64,000 nt of DNA from positions 1,736,001-1,800,000 of the forward strand of contig NZ_CP028811.1 in assembly GCF_003055625.1 (NCBI RefSeq), given 5' to 3'. The position numbers were made by a program, and so were the translations under genes. Of this stretch, positions 17,566 to 26,400 are shown piece by piece. Source of the DNA: Flavobacterium magnum. GTDB lineage: Bacteria; Bacteroidota; Bacteroidia; Flavobacteriales; Flavobacteriaceae. How positions within the stretch are numbered: position 1 is the first letter of the stretch; every line of letters begins with the position of its first letter. Under the pieces are notes generated by a model. The model saw nothing but the letters and a program-made list of their open reading frames with translations. It had not been told where the DNA came from and did not search any database.

Positions 17566-17700
17566 ATGCACAACGACGAAATACCAACAATGGGAGACAA
17601 TAAGGACAAAATGGGCTATGTCAGGAAAATAGGTTTTTATGCACTGATCGCGACGTTGATCGTCTATTATGTGTTGGCCCTCGAGGTTATTTTTATGTAA
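17566..17700 (+). CDS. Very small single-TM membrane protein
   Basis: A 44-aa ORF (a 59-aa version starts at 17521 but lies upstream of the predicted transcription start). A polar N-terminus (MHNDEIPTMGDNKDKMGYVR) is followed by one hydrophobic helix at about residues 23-43 (GFYALIATLIVYYVLAL) and the gene ends shortly after. No family is recognised. It is supported as real by a matched promoter/operator upstream, a strong terminator 40 bases downstream, and a membrane-protein-like composition. It could associate with the membrane components of the nearby signalling operon, but that is speculation. Confidence 0.55.
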   Translation: MHNDEIPTMGDNKDKMGYVRKIGFYALIATLIVYYVLALEVIFM

Positions 17701-17740
17701 TGGACAGTCAGTAAGATTTTACATAGTTGTTAATTAGAAT

Positions 17741-17774
17741 TCCCCCGGACCTCCTTGCTACAAGGGGGTTTTTT
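17741..17774 (+). terminator. Rho-independent terminator after the small ORF
   Basis: CCCCC (17742-17746) pairs with GGGGG (17764-17768), followed immediately by TTTTTT. It separates the 44-aa ORF from the tail-collar operon. Confidence 0.8.
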
Positions 17775-17792
17775 GTGCCTTTACAGTTCCCC

Positions 17793-17862
17793 CGTATTTT
17801 TACGTGATTTTTAAAATGGGTGTAATTGCGCTGAACATGGCCTGATGCGAATGCTACATTTG
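17793..17862 (+). promoter_or_regulatory. Operator-promoter of the tail-collar operon: two inverted repeats plus -7 element
   Basis: The distal repeat CGTA-TTTT-TACG (17793-17804) is a perfect match to the site at 29189-29200. The proximal, weaker repeat GGTG-TAAT-TGCG (17819-17830, centre 17824.5) lies 30.5 bases before the -7 element TACATTTG (17855-17862). The two repeats are 26 bp apart centre to centre. The start codon follows 30 bases after the -7 element. Confidence 0.65.
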
Positions 17863-17892
17863 GACTATTATTAACCAATTTAATATAGACTT

Positions 17893-18438
17893 ATGGATTA
17901 CTTGATCGGCTCAATTATGCTATGGGGCGGCAATTTTGCCCCGCGTGGCTGGCTGGCATGCGAAGGGCAACTGCTTTCGATTGCTTCAAACACAACCCTC
18001 TACACCATTTTAGGGACCACTTACGGTGGCGACGGTGTAACGACGTTCGCTCTTCCGGACCTTCGTGGCCGGGTGGCTACCAGCGCCGGGCAGGGCCCCG
18101 GACTTTCGTACTACACGCTCGGTGAGCAGGTCGGTACCGAGAGCAACACACTGACTACCGCCCAAATGGCAATGCACACGCACGGTGCTACGGGTGCGGT
18201 GAAGGTGGGTGCAAATTCAGGAGACGAACAGGATTCGAATTCTCCGGTGGATTCTTACCCACGGGCTACTCCGGGCGTAAACACCTATGCGGCGAGTGCC
18301 AACGCGCTTATGGGGGCTTCGCAGTTTAACGTGACCATGGGCCCTGCCGGTGGCAACCAGCCGGTACCTAACATGATGCCTACGCTGTCGATGTACTTCT
18401 GCATCTGCGTTGAGGGGATCTATCCGTCCCACAACTAA
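17893..18438 (+). CDS. Phage tail collar domain protein 1 (microcystin-dependent-protein-like)
   Basis: A 181-aa protein. The tail-collar signature is at the N-terminus: GSIMLWGGNFAPRGWLACEG, LLSIASNTTLYTILGTTYGG, then ALPDLRGRV at about residues 55-63 and GPGLSYYTLGE. A TAQMAMHTHGA region follows, holding the conserved MxxHxH, and the C-terminus is ICVEGIYPSHN. In phages this domain forms the collar at the tail-fibre attachment. Free-standing bacterial relatives are often called microcystin-dependent proteins and form secreted or surface trimers. There is no signal peptide. It is first of three tandem paralogues in one operon, which is controlled by the operator described upstream. Confidence 0.88.
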   Translation: MDYLIGSIMLWGGNFAPRGWLACEGQLLSIASNTTLYTILGTTYGGDGVTTFALPDLRGRVATSAGQGPGLSYYTLGEQVGTESNTLTTAQMAMHTHGATGAVKVGANSGDEQDSNSPVDSYPRATPGVNTYAASANALMGASQFNVTMGPAGGNQPVPNMMPTLSMYFCICVEGIYPSHN

Positions 18439-18489
18439 CCTCAGGGACAAACAATTCAATTCAAATAATTAAAAAAACTACACGATATT

Positions 18490-19035
18490 ATGGAACCAAC
18501 GATAGGAGAAATAATTATTTTCGCCGGGAATTTTGCGCCGAAAGGCTGGGCGTTATGCAATGGTCAGCTCATGTCGATTGCACAAAATACAGCACTCTTT
18601 TCATTATTAGGGACGACATACGGCGGTGATGGCAAGGTTACATTCGGTTTGCCGGATCTCCGTGGCACGATTCCAAGCCATGCCGGAAATGGCCCTGGCC
18701 TGAGTCCGACCAACCTGGGAGAATTCCAGGGCACGCAAACCCAGATGTTAAACGTGACCCAGCTTCCCATGCACGCGCACTCTGCGCTGGGCTCTGTAGC
18801 CGTACTCTGCAATAATTCAGATGAGGCGGATTCAAGCGATCCTACCGGTGCATTTTTCAGGCAGACGCCGGGTGTGAATACCTATGCAGGTTCGTCAAAC
18901 GCTTCGATGGGTGCTTCCACCGCTACCGTTACCATTATGGCCAATGGCGGAAACCAGCCAATGAACAATCAGCAGCCTTATCTGGGCATCAACTACGTCA
19001 TCGCGCTTCAGGGAATCTATCCCTCCAGGCCGTAA
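18490..19035 (+). CDS. Phage tail collar domain protein 2
   Basis: A 181-aa paralogue of the preceding gene, 51 bases downstream on the same strand. Shared landmarks are IIIFAGNFAPKGWALCNGQL near the N-terminus, SIAQNTALFSLLGTTYGGDG, GLPDLRGTI, GPGLSPTNLGE, the QLPMHAHSA motif, and a final LQGIYPSRP. The PMHAH histidines sit where phage collar proteins have their metal-binding HxH motifs, but no metal role is proven here. There is no signal peptide, so export, if any, would be by another route or by lysis. It probably forms hetero- or homotrimers with its neighbours. Confidence 0.88.
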   Translation: MEPTIGEIIIFAGNFAPKGWALCNGQLMSIAQNTALFSLLGTTYGGDGKVTFGLPDLRGTIPSHAGNGPGLSPTNLGEFQGTQTQMLNVTQLPMHAHSALGSVAVLCNNSDEADSSDPTGAFFRQTPGVNTYAGSSNASMGASTATVTIMANGGNQPMNNQQPYLGINYVIALQGIYPSRP

Positions 19036-19065
19036 ATCATTTTACAAACTATTAAAAAGACACAT

Positions 19066-19626
19066 ATGGAACTAGAACCATTTTTAGGACAAATCGGAAT
19101 TTTTGCAGGAAATTTTGCACCGCGTAACTGGGCGCTCTGCAACGGACAGTTGATGTCGATATCGGCAAACCAAGCGCTTTTTACAATCCTTGGCACCACG
19201 TACGGAGGCAATGGCGTCACCACGTTCGCACTGCCTGACCTTCGCGGACGGGTAGCGGTTAGTGCCGGGCAACGGCCAGGCTTGAGCGAAATTACTTTGG
19301 GCGAGGTATACGGTACTGAGACCAATACCATGACCAGTGCGCAGATGCCTGCACATACCCATACGGCCATAACGACGCCGCCAAACGTCAGGATTGCTGT
19401 GAATTCAGGGGACGAACAGGATTCTGACTCGCCTGAAGGCTGCTTCTTACGCCAGACACCGGGTGTGGACAGCTATGCAGGGACTGCGAATTCGGCAATG
19501 GGGTCGTCCAATGCGACGCTTAACGTTACCGCTGCGGGCGGTAGCCAGCCCATCAACAATATTCAGCCTACGCTGGCACTGAATTACTGCATCGCGCTTA
19601 ACGGAATTTACCCTACACGCGGTTAA
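19066..19626 (+). CDS. Phage tail collar domain protein 3
   Basis: A 186-aa third paralogue, 30 bases after the second. It shares IGIFAGNFAPRNWALCNGQL, SISANQALFTILGTTYGGNG, ALPDLRGRVAVSAGQ, the AQMPAHTHTA motif and a final LNGIYPTRG. It is slightly longer, with an insert (ITTPPNVRI) after the histidine motif. A terminator follows immediately, closing the three-gene operon. Triplets of this kind recur in bacteria without the rest of a phage tail. No sheath, tube or baseplate genes are seen within this window. Confidence 0.88.
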   Translation: MELEPFLGQIGIFAGNFAPRNWALCNGQLMSISANQALFTILGTTYGGNGVTTFALPDLRGRVAVSAGQRPGLSEITLGEVYGTETNTMTSAQMPAHTHTAITTPPNVRIAVNSGDEQDSDSPEGCFLRQTPGVDSYAGTANSAMGSSNATLNVTAAGGSQPINNIQPTLALNYCIALNGIYPTRG

Positions 19627-19647
19627 TCAGTACAACCCATCGATACA

Positions 19648-19678
19648 AAATCCCTGGATCTTTTCGGGGATTTTTTAT
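19648..19678 (+). terminator. Terminator of the tail-collar operon
   Basis: AAATCCC (19648-19654) pairs with GGGATTT (19667-19673), followed by further T residues. It lies 21 bases after the third collar gene. Confidence 0.75.
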
Positions 19679-19702
19679 ATCAACTATAATACCTCAGAAA
19701 GC

Positions 19703-20770
19703 ATGAAAAAAATTTTACTTCTTGCAGCCTTGTTCTTCATTCCGGGCGCCGTCGTGGCGCAAACCCTGAATCCCGGTGATATTGTCGTGATCGGGTATGC
19801 TGCCGACACCGGCACGGCCACCGTGGCCTATAACGAATTCAGCTGGGTGCCGCTGGTGAACCTGCCGGCCGGCACAAAAATTTATTTTACTGATGCCGGG
19901 TACAATACTGTAGATTCAGATTTCATGGGGTCCGGCCTTAGCGATGAAATCCTGCTGCGATACATCGTACCTGCCGGAGGCATCAGCGCGGGGACCGTAA
20001 TGACCGTTACCGAGGAAATGCTGCCTTCAGGTTACACAGCCATCAGTAGTTCGAAATTCGGCAATGATTTTAACGGAATGATCACGCTGCCGAACGCGGG
20101 AGACCAGATTACCGTTTTTCAGTCGACCGACGATGAGACTACGCCTGCGACTTTTGGTAATACTGATTTTTCTGCGATTTTTATGCTTACGGGAAGCTCG
20201 CTGTCGTTCACCGCACTCGCAGTAGGCAAGTCGGGTATTTCGCCCGTGTCGAATGTGGACAACCTTACCAATCTGGCACCCGGACTTGAAAATGGCGTCA
20301 ATGCGGTGGCCGTTGGTTCCGGACCGCTTGAGGCGGACGAATCAGACAATGCGCGTTACCAGGGCATCGCCAGCGGTACGCGTGAAGAAATCCTTGCTTC
20401 GGTGTGCAACCTCGCTAACTGGGGCAGATACGACAGCGCATTTGGGAACGATCTCGCATTCGGAACCACGCCAAACGGATGGACTTCCAATGGCGTCGTG
20501 GCCTTTGACGTGCAGTCTTTGGGGCGTTACGAAGCTGATCAGCAGTCATTCGCCCTGTATCCGAATCCGGTAACGAATGATTTTCGGATCAGGACCGGCA
20601 GCAATGCCCATGTTGATGGTGTTTTTATTTATGACGTTAAAGGCCTGCAGGTGGCTGAGTTTAAAAACCCCGAAGACATCATTGATGTTTCGGGATTGCC
20701 ACCGGGCACCTATTTTGTAAAGTTGACGTCAGGGACAGATACGATTACAAGAAAAATCCTCAAAGAATAG
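19703..20770 (+). CDS. Secreted protein with T9SS type A tail
   Basis: A 355-aa protein with a signal peptide (ending near VVAQ, residue 20). The N-terminal domain of about 235 residues begins TLNPGDIVVIGYAADTG. It is clearly related to the N-terminus of the 1878-aa protein at 23460: both have FSWVPLVNLPAGT or the equivalent, a YFTDAGYNT-type motif, and GLSDEILLRYIVPAGG. I do not recognise a named family, although it resembles lamin-tail-like secreted modules. The T9SS type A tail covers about 282-355 (LYPNPVTNDFRI, then PGTYFVKL and KILKE). Its stop codon abuts that of the convergent response-regulator gene with no bases between. No promoter of its own was recognised. Confidence 0.8.
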   Translation: MKKILLLAALFFIPGAVVAQTLNPGDIVVIGYAADTGTATVAYNEFSWVPLVNLPAGTKIYFTDAGYNTVDSDFMGSGLSDEILLRYIVPAGGISAGTVMTVTEEMLPSGYTAISSSKFGNDFNGMITLPNAGDQITVFQSTDDETTPATFGNTDFSAIFMLTGSSLSFTALAVGKSGISPVSNVDNLTNLAPGLENGVNAVAVGSGPLEADESDNARYQGIASGTREEILASVCNLANWGRYDSAFGNDLAFGTTPNGWTSNGVVAFDVQSLGRYEADQQSFALYPNPVTNDFRIRTGSNAHVDGVFIYDVKGLQVAEFKNPEDIIDVSGLPPGTYFVKLTSGTDTITRKILKE

Positions 20771-21445
20771 CTAATCAAAGTTTTTCAAAGTTACGATCCG
20801 GTTTTGTATCGCATAGACTACCAGTCCGGCAATGTTGCGGGACTCCGTCTTGATCAGCAGATTATTTCGGTGTCCCTCGACCGTTCGGGGACTGATGAAT
20901 AATGTCTCGCCAATCTCGACGGTGTTTTTCTGCTCACAAATCAGCTCAAGGATTTTGATCTCGCGTGCCGTCAGGTAATCGGTGTCGAGGTTGCTTCTCG
21001 TAGTCTTCTTGGTCAGCATGTCATCATGGATGATCTTCATGACATCCGGGCTGTAATAAAAGCCCTTCTGGGCCACTTCATTGATCGTATGGATTACTTC
21101 CTGTGGTGTGGCATTTTTCACGATGAACGACACTGCACCCACCTGGATCATGTTTGCGATGAAAGGCTTGGTGTTGTAGCTGGTCAGTGCAATGATCCGG
21201 ATTCCGGGAAACATCTTGTGGATGACTTTAGTCGCCTCAACGCCGTTAAGTAGCGGCATTTTGAGGTCCATCAGGATGATGTCAGGCTGTTCGGGTAATG
21301 ATTTCAGATGGTCGATCAGTTCTGATCCATTGGACGCCTCGAAAATAATTTCGAGATTTTTTTCGCGTTGCAGCAAAAATGAAATGCCTTTCCTGAACAG
21401 CAGTTCGTCATCGGCAAGGGCTATTTTTATTTTAGTTGGGGCCAT
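20771..21445 (-). CDS. LuxR/NarL-family response regulator
   Basis: A 224-aa DNA-binding regulator starting at the ATG at 21445 (MAPTKIKIALADDE). An in-frame start at 21532 would overlap the kinase gene and add unrelated residues. The receiver domain (about 5-120) has D12/D13, phosphoacceptor D60 (IILMDLKMP) and the conserved lysine in FIVKNATP. The LuxR-type helix-turn-helix (about 155-215) contains LTAREIKILELICEQKNTVE, then ISPRTVEGHRNNLL. It is last in a four-gene operon with its kinase 13 bases upstream. It is the candidate factor for the inverted-repeat operators found in front of the neighbouring genes. Confidence 0.93.
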   Translation of the reverse strand: MAPTKIKIALADDELLFRKGISFLLQREKNLEIIFEASNGSELIDHLKSLPEQPDIILMDLKMPLLNGVEATKVIHKMFPGIRIIALTSYNTKPFIANMIQVGAVSFIVKNATPQEVIHTINEVAQKGFYYSPDVMKIIHDDMLTKKTTRSNLDTDYLTAREIKILELICEQKNTVEIGETLFISPRTVEGHRNNLLIKTESRNIAGLVVYAIQNRIVTLKNFD

Positions 21446-21458
21446 AATAAAAATGTTT

Positions 21459-22253
21459 TTAGAATGTGAATGTAACCTGCACGCCACGATTGACGGCACT
21501 GTCAAAGGTAAGATTACCGTTAAGAATCGCAATACGGCTTTCGATATTTTTCATGCCGAGTCCTTTCTTGTTCTTCATTTCCGACGGGTCGAAGCCTTTA
21601 CCATTATCGGTGTAAGCACACAGGCGCTTTCCGTCCACCTCATCCAATACGATGTGGATTGTCGTCGCCTTGCCATGGCGGAAAGAATTGTTAAGCAATT
21701 CCTGTAGGATCCGGAAAACCTGCAGGTGCGTTTCTTCCTCAGCCATATTGAAAGGTGGCAGTTTGTTCATAAAATGGATCTCAGCCTGCCTGGCGCTCTT
21801 GAACTCGTGACACAATTCCTCGATGGCCGCATGAAGCCCGAATTTCTCCAATACCGGAGGCAGGAGATCGTGGGCAATCCGCCGGGAATTTTCAAGCGCC
21901 TTGCCTGTCAGTTCGATAATGTGACCCGTAATCTCGGCAAGTTCATTTTCAGAAAGTCCCGAAGCGGTGAGCAGGTGTGTATTGAGCGACACGATATTGA
22001 GCTTTGAGCTGATGTCGTCATGCAGGTCCTGGGCAATCCGCTTGCGTTCTTCTTCCTGGGTGATGATCGTGGCTTTGAGCAGATCCTTCTGGTGGCTGAT
22101 CTGCAAATCGCGTTTTTCCAATTCGTGCTGCACGATCTTTTTTCTTGAAAAGTGGTAAAACAGGACGAGCACTGTCGCCATCAGCAGGAACGCGGCACAG
22201 GTGTAGATGATTACGACGAGTAGGTCATTTTCCTGTATCGTATTGGTATTCAT
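21459..22253 (-). CDS. Sensor histidine kinase (HisKA_3 type)
   Basis: A 264-aa kinase with one N-terminal TM segment (about 10-33). A coiled region follows, then the dimerisation/phosphoacceptor box ERKRIAQDLHDDISSKL with H78, and a HATPase domain with an N-box (LQELLNNSFRHGKA) and G-boxes (YTDNGKGFDP, KKGLGMKN). There is no periplasmic or PAS sensor domain, so signal input probably comes from the multi-pass protein encoded just upstream. The start at 22253 forms an ATGA overlap with the upstream stop, a translational-coupling arrangement. This is better than the upstream in-frame start at 22298. Confidence 0.93.
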   Translation of the reverse strand: MNTNTIQENDLLVVIIYTCAAFLLMATVLVLFYHFSRKKIVQHELEKRDLQISHQKDLLKATIITQEEERKRIAQDLHDDISSKLNIVSLNTHLLTASGLSENELAEITGHIIELTGKALENSRRIAHDLLPPVLEKFGLHAAIEELCHEFKSARQAEIHFMNKLPPFNMAEEETHLQVFRILQELLNNSFRHGKATTIHIVLDEVDGKRLCAYTDNGKGFDPSEMKNKKGLGMKNIESRIAILNGNLTFDSAVNRGVQVTFTF

Positions 22254-22894
22254 GAAATGTCCTTGGTATTGGGGCCGCCTGAAAAGCTCTTTTTCCATTC
22301 TACGAAAATGAACGCCTGGTACACGATGTACAGGAAGGCGTTGAGCGTCCAGGTGATGGTGTTCATTTTTGAAGTCAGGTTTGATACCAGGTTGCCCGCG
22401 AGGAACAATACGGTGCTGCCGAAGAGGTAGACCAGTATCCCCGAATTGAGATAATAGAACGCCTTGGCCTTGTTCAGTAAATTATAGAAATGAAAAGTAG
22501 AATAGATGATGAGCAGGAATGAGGTAATAAAGATTTCAAACAGGTTGAACCTGAAAAAAAGTCCCGGATTCATCGCGTATTGTATGGTTAAAGCCGTTAA
22601 ACCTGTTACCAATCCCATTTTTACTATTTTTTTCTGCAACGGCTCCTTAAGCAGGATGTTGTAGAAAATGCTCAGCGCGATGAATTGCGCGATAAAATAA
22701 AAATGGGACAGGTAGAGGTTATGAATTTTTAGGAAACTGAGAATGTATGATGAAATCTGGATCAGGAATATTACAGCCAGATACAAGGTGAAAATTCTGT
22801 AAGCTGGATTTTTGAATTGCGGAACTTTATATGCAAATAAGGCCAAATTTATCAGCAATACCACATAACCCATCAATGCCAGAATTTCACCCAT
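22250..22894 (-). CDS. Multi-pass membrane protein, putative sensor subunit
   Basis: A 214-aa protein with about seven hydrophobic helices. They fall at about residues 5-22, 33-52, 62-80, 92-110, 115-135, 145-168 and 180-198. The C-terminus is short and cytoplasmic. Charged or polar loops are small and there is no large extracellular domain. It overlaps the kinase gene by four bases and starts three bases after the 105-aa gene. That tight coupling and the kinase's lack of its own sensor suggest it is the signal-receiving partner. This is inference from context; I do not recognise a named family. Confidence 0.75.
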   Translation of the reverse strand: MGEILALMGYVVLLINLALFAYKVPQFKNPAYRIFTLYLAVIFLIQISSYILSFLKIHNLYLSHFYFIAQFIALSIFYNILLKEPLQKKIVKMGLVTGLTALTIQYAMNPGLFFRFNLFEIFITSFLLIIYSTFHFYNLLNKAKAFYYLNSGILVYLFGSTVLFLAGNLVSNLTSKMNTITWTLNAFLYIVYQAFIFVEWKKSFSGGPNTKDIS

Positions 22895-22897
22895 AAT

Positions 22898-23215
22898 TTA
22901 TCTTTCAAAATACAAAGGACTGGCTACATCGCAGGTATTAGGACAAGGCATCGTAAAATCATAAACGTACAATCCTTTACTGTAATCGATCAGGTCTTTG
23001 CCATTCTTGTCTACTCCGACGAGCATCATTTTTGATACGCCATTGGCGTCAATGCCCATGTAGGCGCGTACATCCTGTACGTCAGCTTCTTCCATCAATT
23101 GTGTAATGTCGGCCTCAGGTATCAGGTAAGCCTTTACAGGGCTGATGCCGCTGGTTACCCATGCATGTGCCCATTCCTGGGCAGTTTCTAGAGGAATTAC
23201 GTTTTCGCTTGTCAT
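22898..23215 (-). CDS. Unknown 105-aa soluble protein, first gene of the signalling operon
   Basis: A cytosolic-looking protein with no signal peptide, beginning MTSENVIPLETAQEWAHAWV. An AYLIPEADITQLMEEADVQD helix is followed by VRAYMGIDANGVSKMMLVGV (a beta hairpin), and the C-terminal segment has two nearby cysteines (FTMPCPNTCDVASPLYF). I recall similar short hypothetical proteins in Bacteroidota but no function. Being first in the operon with a membrane protein, kinase and regulator, it could be a ligand-binding accessory or a target. A weak -7 element, TAGCTTTA, lies 39 bases upstream on the minus strand. Confidence 0.65.
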   Translation of the reverse strand: MTSENVIPLETAQEWAHAWVTSGISPVKAYLIPEADITQLMEEADVQDVRAYMGIDANGVSKMMLVGVDKNGKDLIDYSKGLYVYDFTMPCPNTCDVASPLYFER

Positions 23216-23253
23216 AAATAAGGTTTTTAGGGATTAGAAATTAATAACTGGGC

Positions 23254-23261
23254 TAAAGCTA
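23254..23261 (-). promoter_or_regulatory. Possible -7 element of the signalling operon
   Basis: The minus-strand sequence 23261-23254 is TAGCTTTA, one base off TAnnTTTG. It lies in the same divergent intergenic region as the two inverted repeats at 23302-23338, but the repeats are 46.5 and 71.5 bases from it rather than 30.5. If they affect this promoter it would be in a different geometry. Confidence 0.35.
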
Positions 23262-23301
23262 ATGATTAATATCGAAAATCATCAGCCGGAGGTCAAAAAC
23301 A

Positions 23302-23370
23302 GGTATTTCTACGTGGTTTTCAATCAGGTGTTTTTACGCAATATATAATGGAGTGGCTTGGTTACATTTG
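23302..23370 (+). promoter_or_regulatory. Operator-promoter of the 1878-aa secreted protein: two inverted repeats plus -7 element
   Basis: The distal repeat is GGTA-TTTC-TACG (23302-23313). The proximal repeat GGTG-TTTT-TACG (23327-23338, centre 23332.5) lies 30.5 bases before the -7 element TACATTTG (23363-23370). The repeats are 25 bp apart centre to centre. The start codon is 89 bases after the -7 element, leaving a leader of roughly 80 bases. Confidence 0.7.
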
Positions 23371-23459
23371 CGTATCTGCGAATATTGGCACGACTGATGA
23401 TGTTTGAAGCTTCTATTTTCCGATAAAGTTCGCGATAGGATAAACCAACTGCTTAAATT

Positions 23460-26400
23460 ATGAGAAAAATTTTACAATTATTATTTGGATTGGCGCTGAT
23501 GGGGATCAGCATCGACGCCATGGGACAGACGCTTCAGCCGGGAGACATCGTAGTTATCGGTATCGGGGCAGATACGGGTAATCCTGCGCCGAATACCAAG
23601 ACCGAATTCAGCTGGGTGCCATTGGTAAACCTCAACGCCGGTACACAGTTTTACTTTACAGATGCCGGCTGGAATACCCTTTCCAACGAATTTATGGCCA
23701 CAGGCCTTACCGACGAGATCCTGCTGCGCTACACCGTGCCATCTGGAGGTATTCTTGCGGGGACGGTGCAGACCGTGTCCGAAGCCGGTACCAGTGCCGA
23801 TTATACCGTTCTTTCCGGTACAAAATGCGGTAGCGATACCGATGGAAAGCTCTCCCTGCCGAATGCCGGTGACGAAATCATCGTGTTCCGATCGACAGCA
23901 ACCGTAGATGCAAACTTTCCCGGTACGAACTTTACGGCAATTTTCGCCTGCACCTCTTCCACAACGGATTGGAACTCGCTGAATACTAATACCGCAAGTA
24001 CCGCTGCGGCTTTCAAAGACAATTATTCTAACCTGCCTCCGGGATTGACCAACGGTACCAATGCGGTGGCCGTGGGGATTGGCCCCGGCGTAAGTGATGA
24101 AGCCGATAATGCGCGTTATGAAGGCAACACCTCAGGCTCGCGGGCAGTATTGCTCAGCAGGGTCTGTACCCTTTCCAATTGGAAGCGATATGATGTAGGT
24201 GGTGACCTGCCGGATTTTAGCGGAACCACACCTGTGTTGGGATGGACTGCCAATGGTGTGAGCAACTTCTCGGTTTCCGGTGCCGACATCACACCACCGG
24301 TCGTGCAGTCAATCGCGCTGACCGCTGCAGGCGCAAATTCAGCGTCGGTGACCTATACCATCACTTTTAATGAAACCGCAAACAACGTGTCAGCCGATGA
24401 CTTCCAGCTAACCGTCACGGGAACAGGGGTCACCGGCGTAATCGGCACGCCATCCTCTTCTTCAGGCACTTCAATGACGATTGCCGTCAGTAATATTACG
24501 GGCACCGGAACATTGAGGCTCGACCTCAAATCCAATACCAATATCACTGACGCCACAGGCAATGGGTTTAATACCAATGGCTATGTGGCTGCCTTTACCT
24601 CAGGAGGGGTACAGACGGTAGACCGCGATGCGCCGTCGCTTTCGATTACTTCGAGCGCCGCAGCGTCAACGAACCTGAATCCCATCCCGATTACGTTTAC
24701 GTTCAGCGAAAGTGTTACGGGTTTTGATGCTTCAGATGTGGTCGTAACCGGTGGAAGCATTGGAAGTGTTTCAGGAAGCGGTAACTTGTATACCGCCAAT
24801 CTGACGCCATCAGCTGACGGCACAGTGACTGTAAATGTCGCCGCCGCAAAAGCCACTGACGGCGCAGGAAACGGGAACACCGCAGCAGCACAGCTTTCCC
24901 GCGTTTCTGACAGGACGGCACCGACCATAACGTCAATGAACTATTCAGTGGGCAGCCCGACAAACAGCAGCTCATTCACCCTTACAATTAATTTCAGCGA
25001 ATCGGTGACGGGCTTCGCAACAACCGATATTTCAATGACCAATGCGTCCCTTTCGAACCTGGCAGGCAGCGGTTCCTCTTACACCGTAACGGTAACGCCC
25101 ACGGCTGATGGCACCATAACCGCAAACATTCCTGCCAACGGGGTTTTTGATGCGGCACTGAATGGCAATACAGCCGCTTCACCGGCGAGCGTGACGGTCG
25201 ACAGGGCCCAGCCTACGGTATCGATCTCTTCACCCCAGGGCAATCCGACAAACGCCAGCCCGATTACAGTTTCATTTACTTTTAATGAGAGCGTTTCGAA
25301 TTTCGTAAATGGCGACATTTCGGTCACCAATGGATCACTGTCTGGATTTACGGGCAGCGGGACGAGCTACTCCGTATTCGTTTCGCCAACCGCTGACGGA
25401 CCCGTTACGGTGAGCCTTTCATCGGGAGTAGCCAATGATTCCGCCGGTAACGGAAACGTCGCGTCGTCGGTTTTCAGCATCACTTCTGACAGGACCGGCC
25501 CGACGGTAAGCATTTCTTCGGGTACTGCCAGTATCACCAACGCGTCAAGTATCCCTGTCACTGTAACCTTCAATGAAAGTGTTACCGGATTCGTGCAGAC
25601 AGACCTGTCCCTCGGCAATGGCTCGGTAAACAGCTTCAGCGGAAGTGGAACGACATACACTTTTAACGTGGTGCCCACTTCAAATGGTACTGTCACCATA
25701 AACATTGCGGCAGGTGTTGCCACGGACGCGGCCGGCAACGGCAATTCGGTTGCGTCGCAATTCAGCAGGACTTACGATAATGTCCCTCCGGCGTTCCAGA
25801 CTCCGGGCCCACCTCCGGGAATTACCAATACGAGTCCATATGTCGAGAATATTACACTTACGGAATCAGTGGCTGATTTTACCAGCGCAGACATACAGGT
25901 GACAAATGGTACCGTTACCAATTTTTCAGGAAGCGGCACCTCTTACGCAGTGACAATTGCTCCGACGTCAAACGGAACGGTGGTCGTAAGCGTGCCGGCA
26001 GGAGCCTTTCATGATGCTGCAGGCAATGCCAATACCGCTACGCTGAGCCGCAATACCTTATATGACAACGTACAGCCTACAGTGTCCATTACTTCGGGCG
26101 CATCAAACCCGACCAATGCTAACATTCCGGTTACAGTAACATTCAGTGAATCGGTTAGTAACTTCGTACAGGGCGATGTCACCGTCGGAAATGGCTCAGT
26201 CACTTCCTTCAGCGGAAGCGGCACTACCTATACTTTTACGGTTGTGCCCTCGTCAAATGGCACGGTAACCGTTGACGTGGCTGCCGGTGTAGCAACCGAC
26301 CAGGCTTCGAACCTCAATACGGCGGCAGCACAATTGAGCCGTGTTTTCGACAACGTGCAGCCTTCCGTCAACCTCAGCTCTTCAACACCTAGCCCCACCA

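Noticed and set aside
17521..17700. 59-codon version of the small ORF starting at 17521
   Set aside because: Its start codon lies upstream of the TATTTTTG -7 element at 17533-17540. The ATG at 17566 fits the predicted transcript.
17893..19626. Tail-collar genes as part of a prophage
   Set aside because: No integrase, capsid, terminase, tail sheath or tube gene is present on either side, and the flanks are ordinary chromosomal genes.
23254..23338. The inverted repeats at 23302-23338 as activator sites for the divergent signalling operon
   Set aside because: They lie 46.5 and 71.5 bases from the weak -7 element on that strand rather than the 30.5 bases shared by the plus-strand promoters. Autoregulation is possible but not supported by the geometry.
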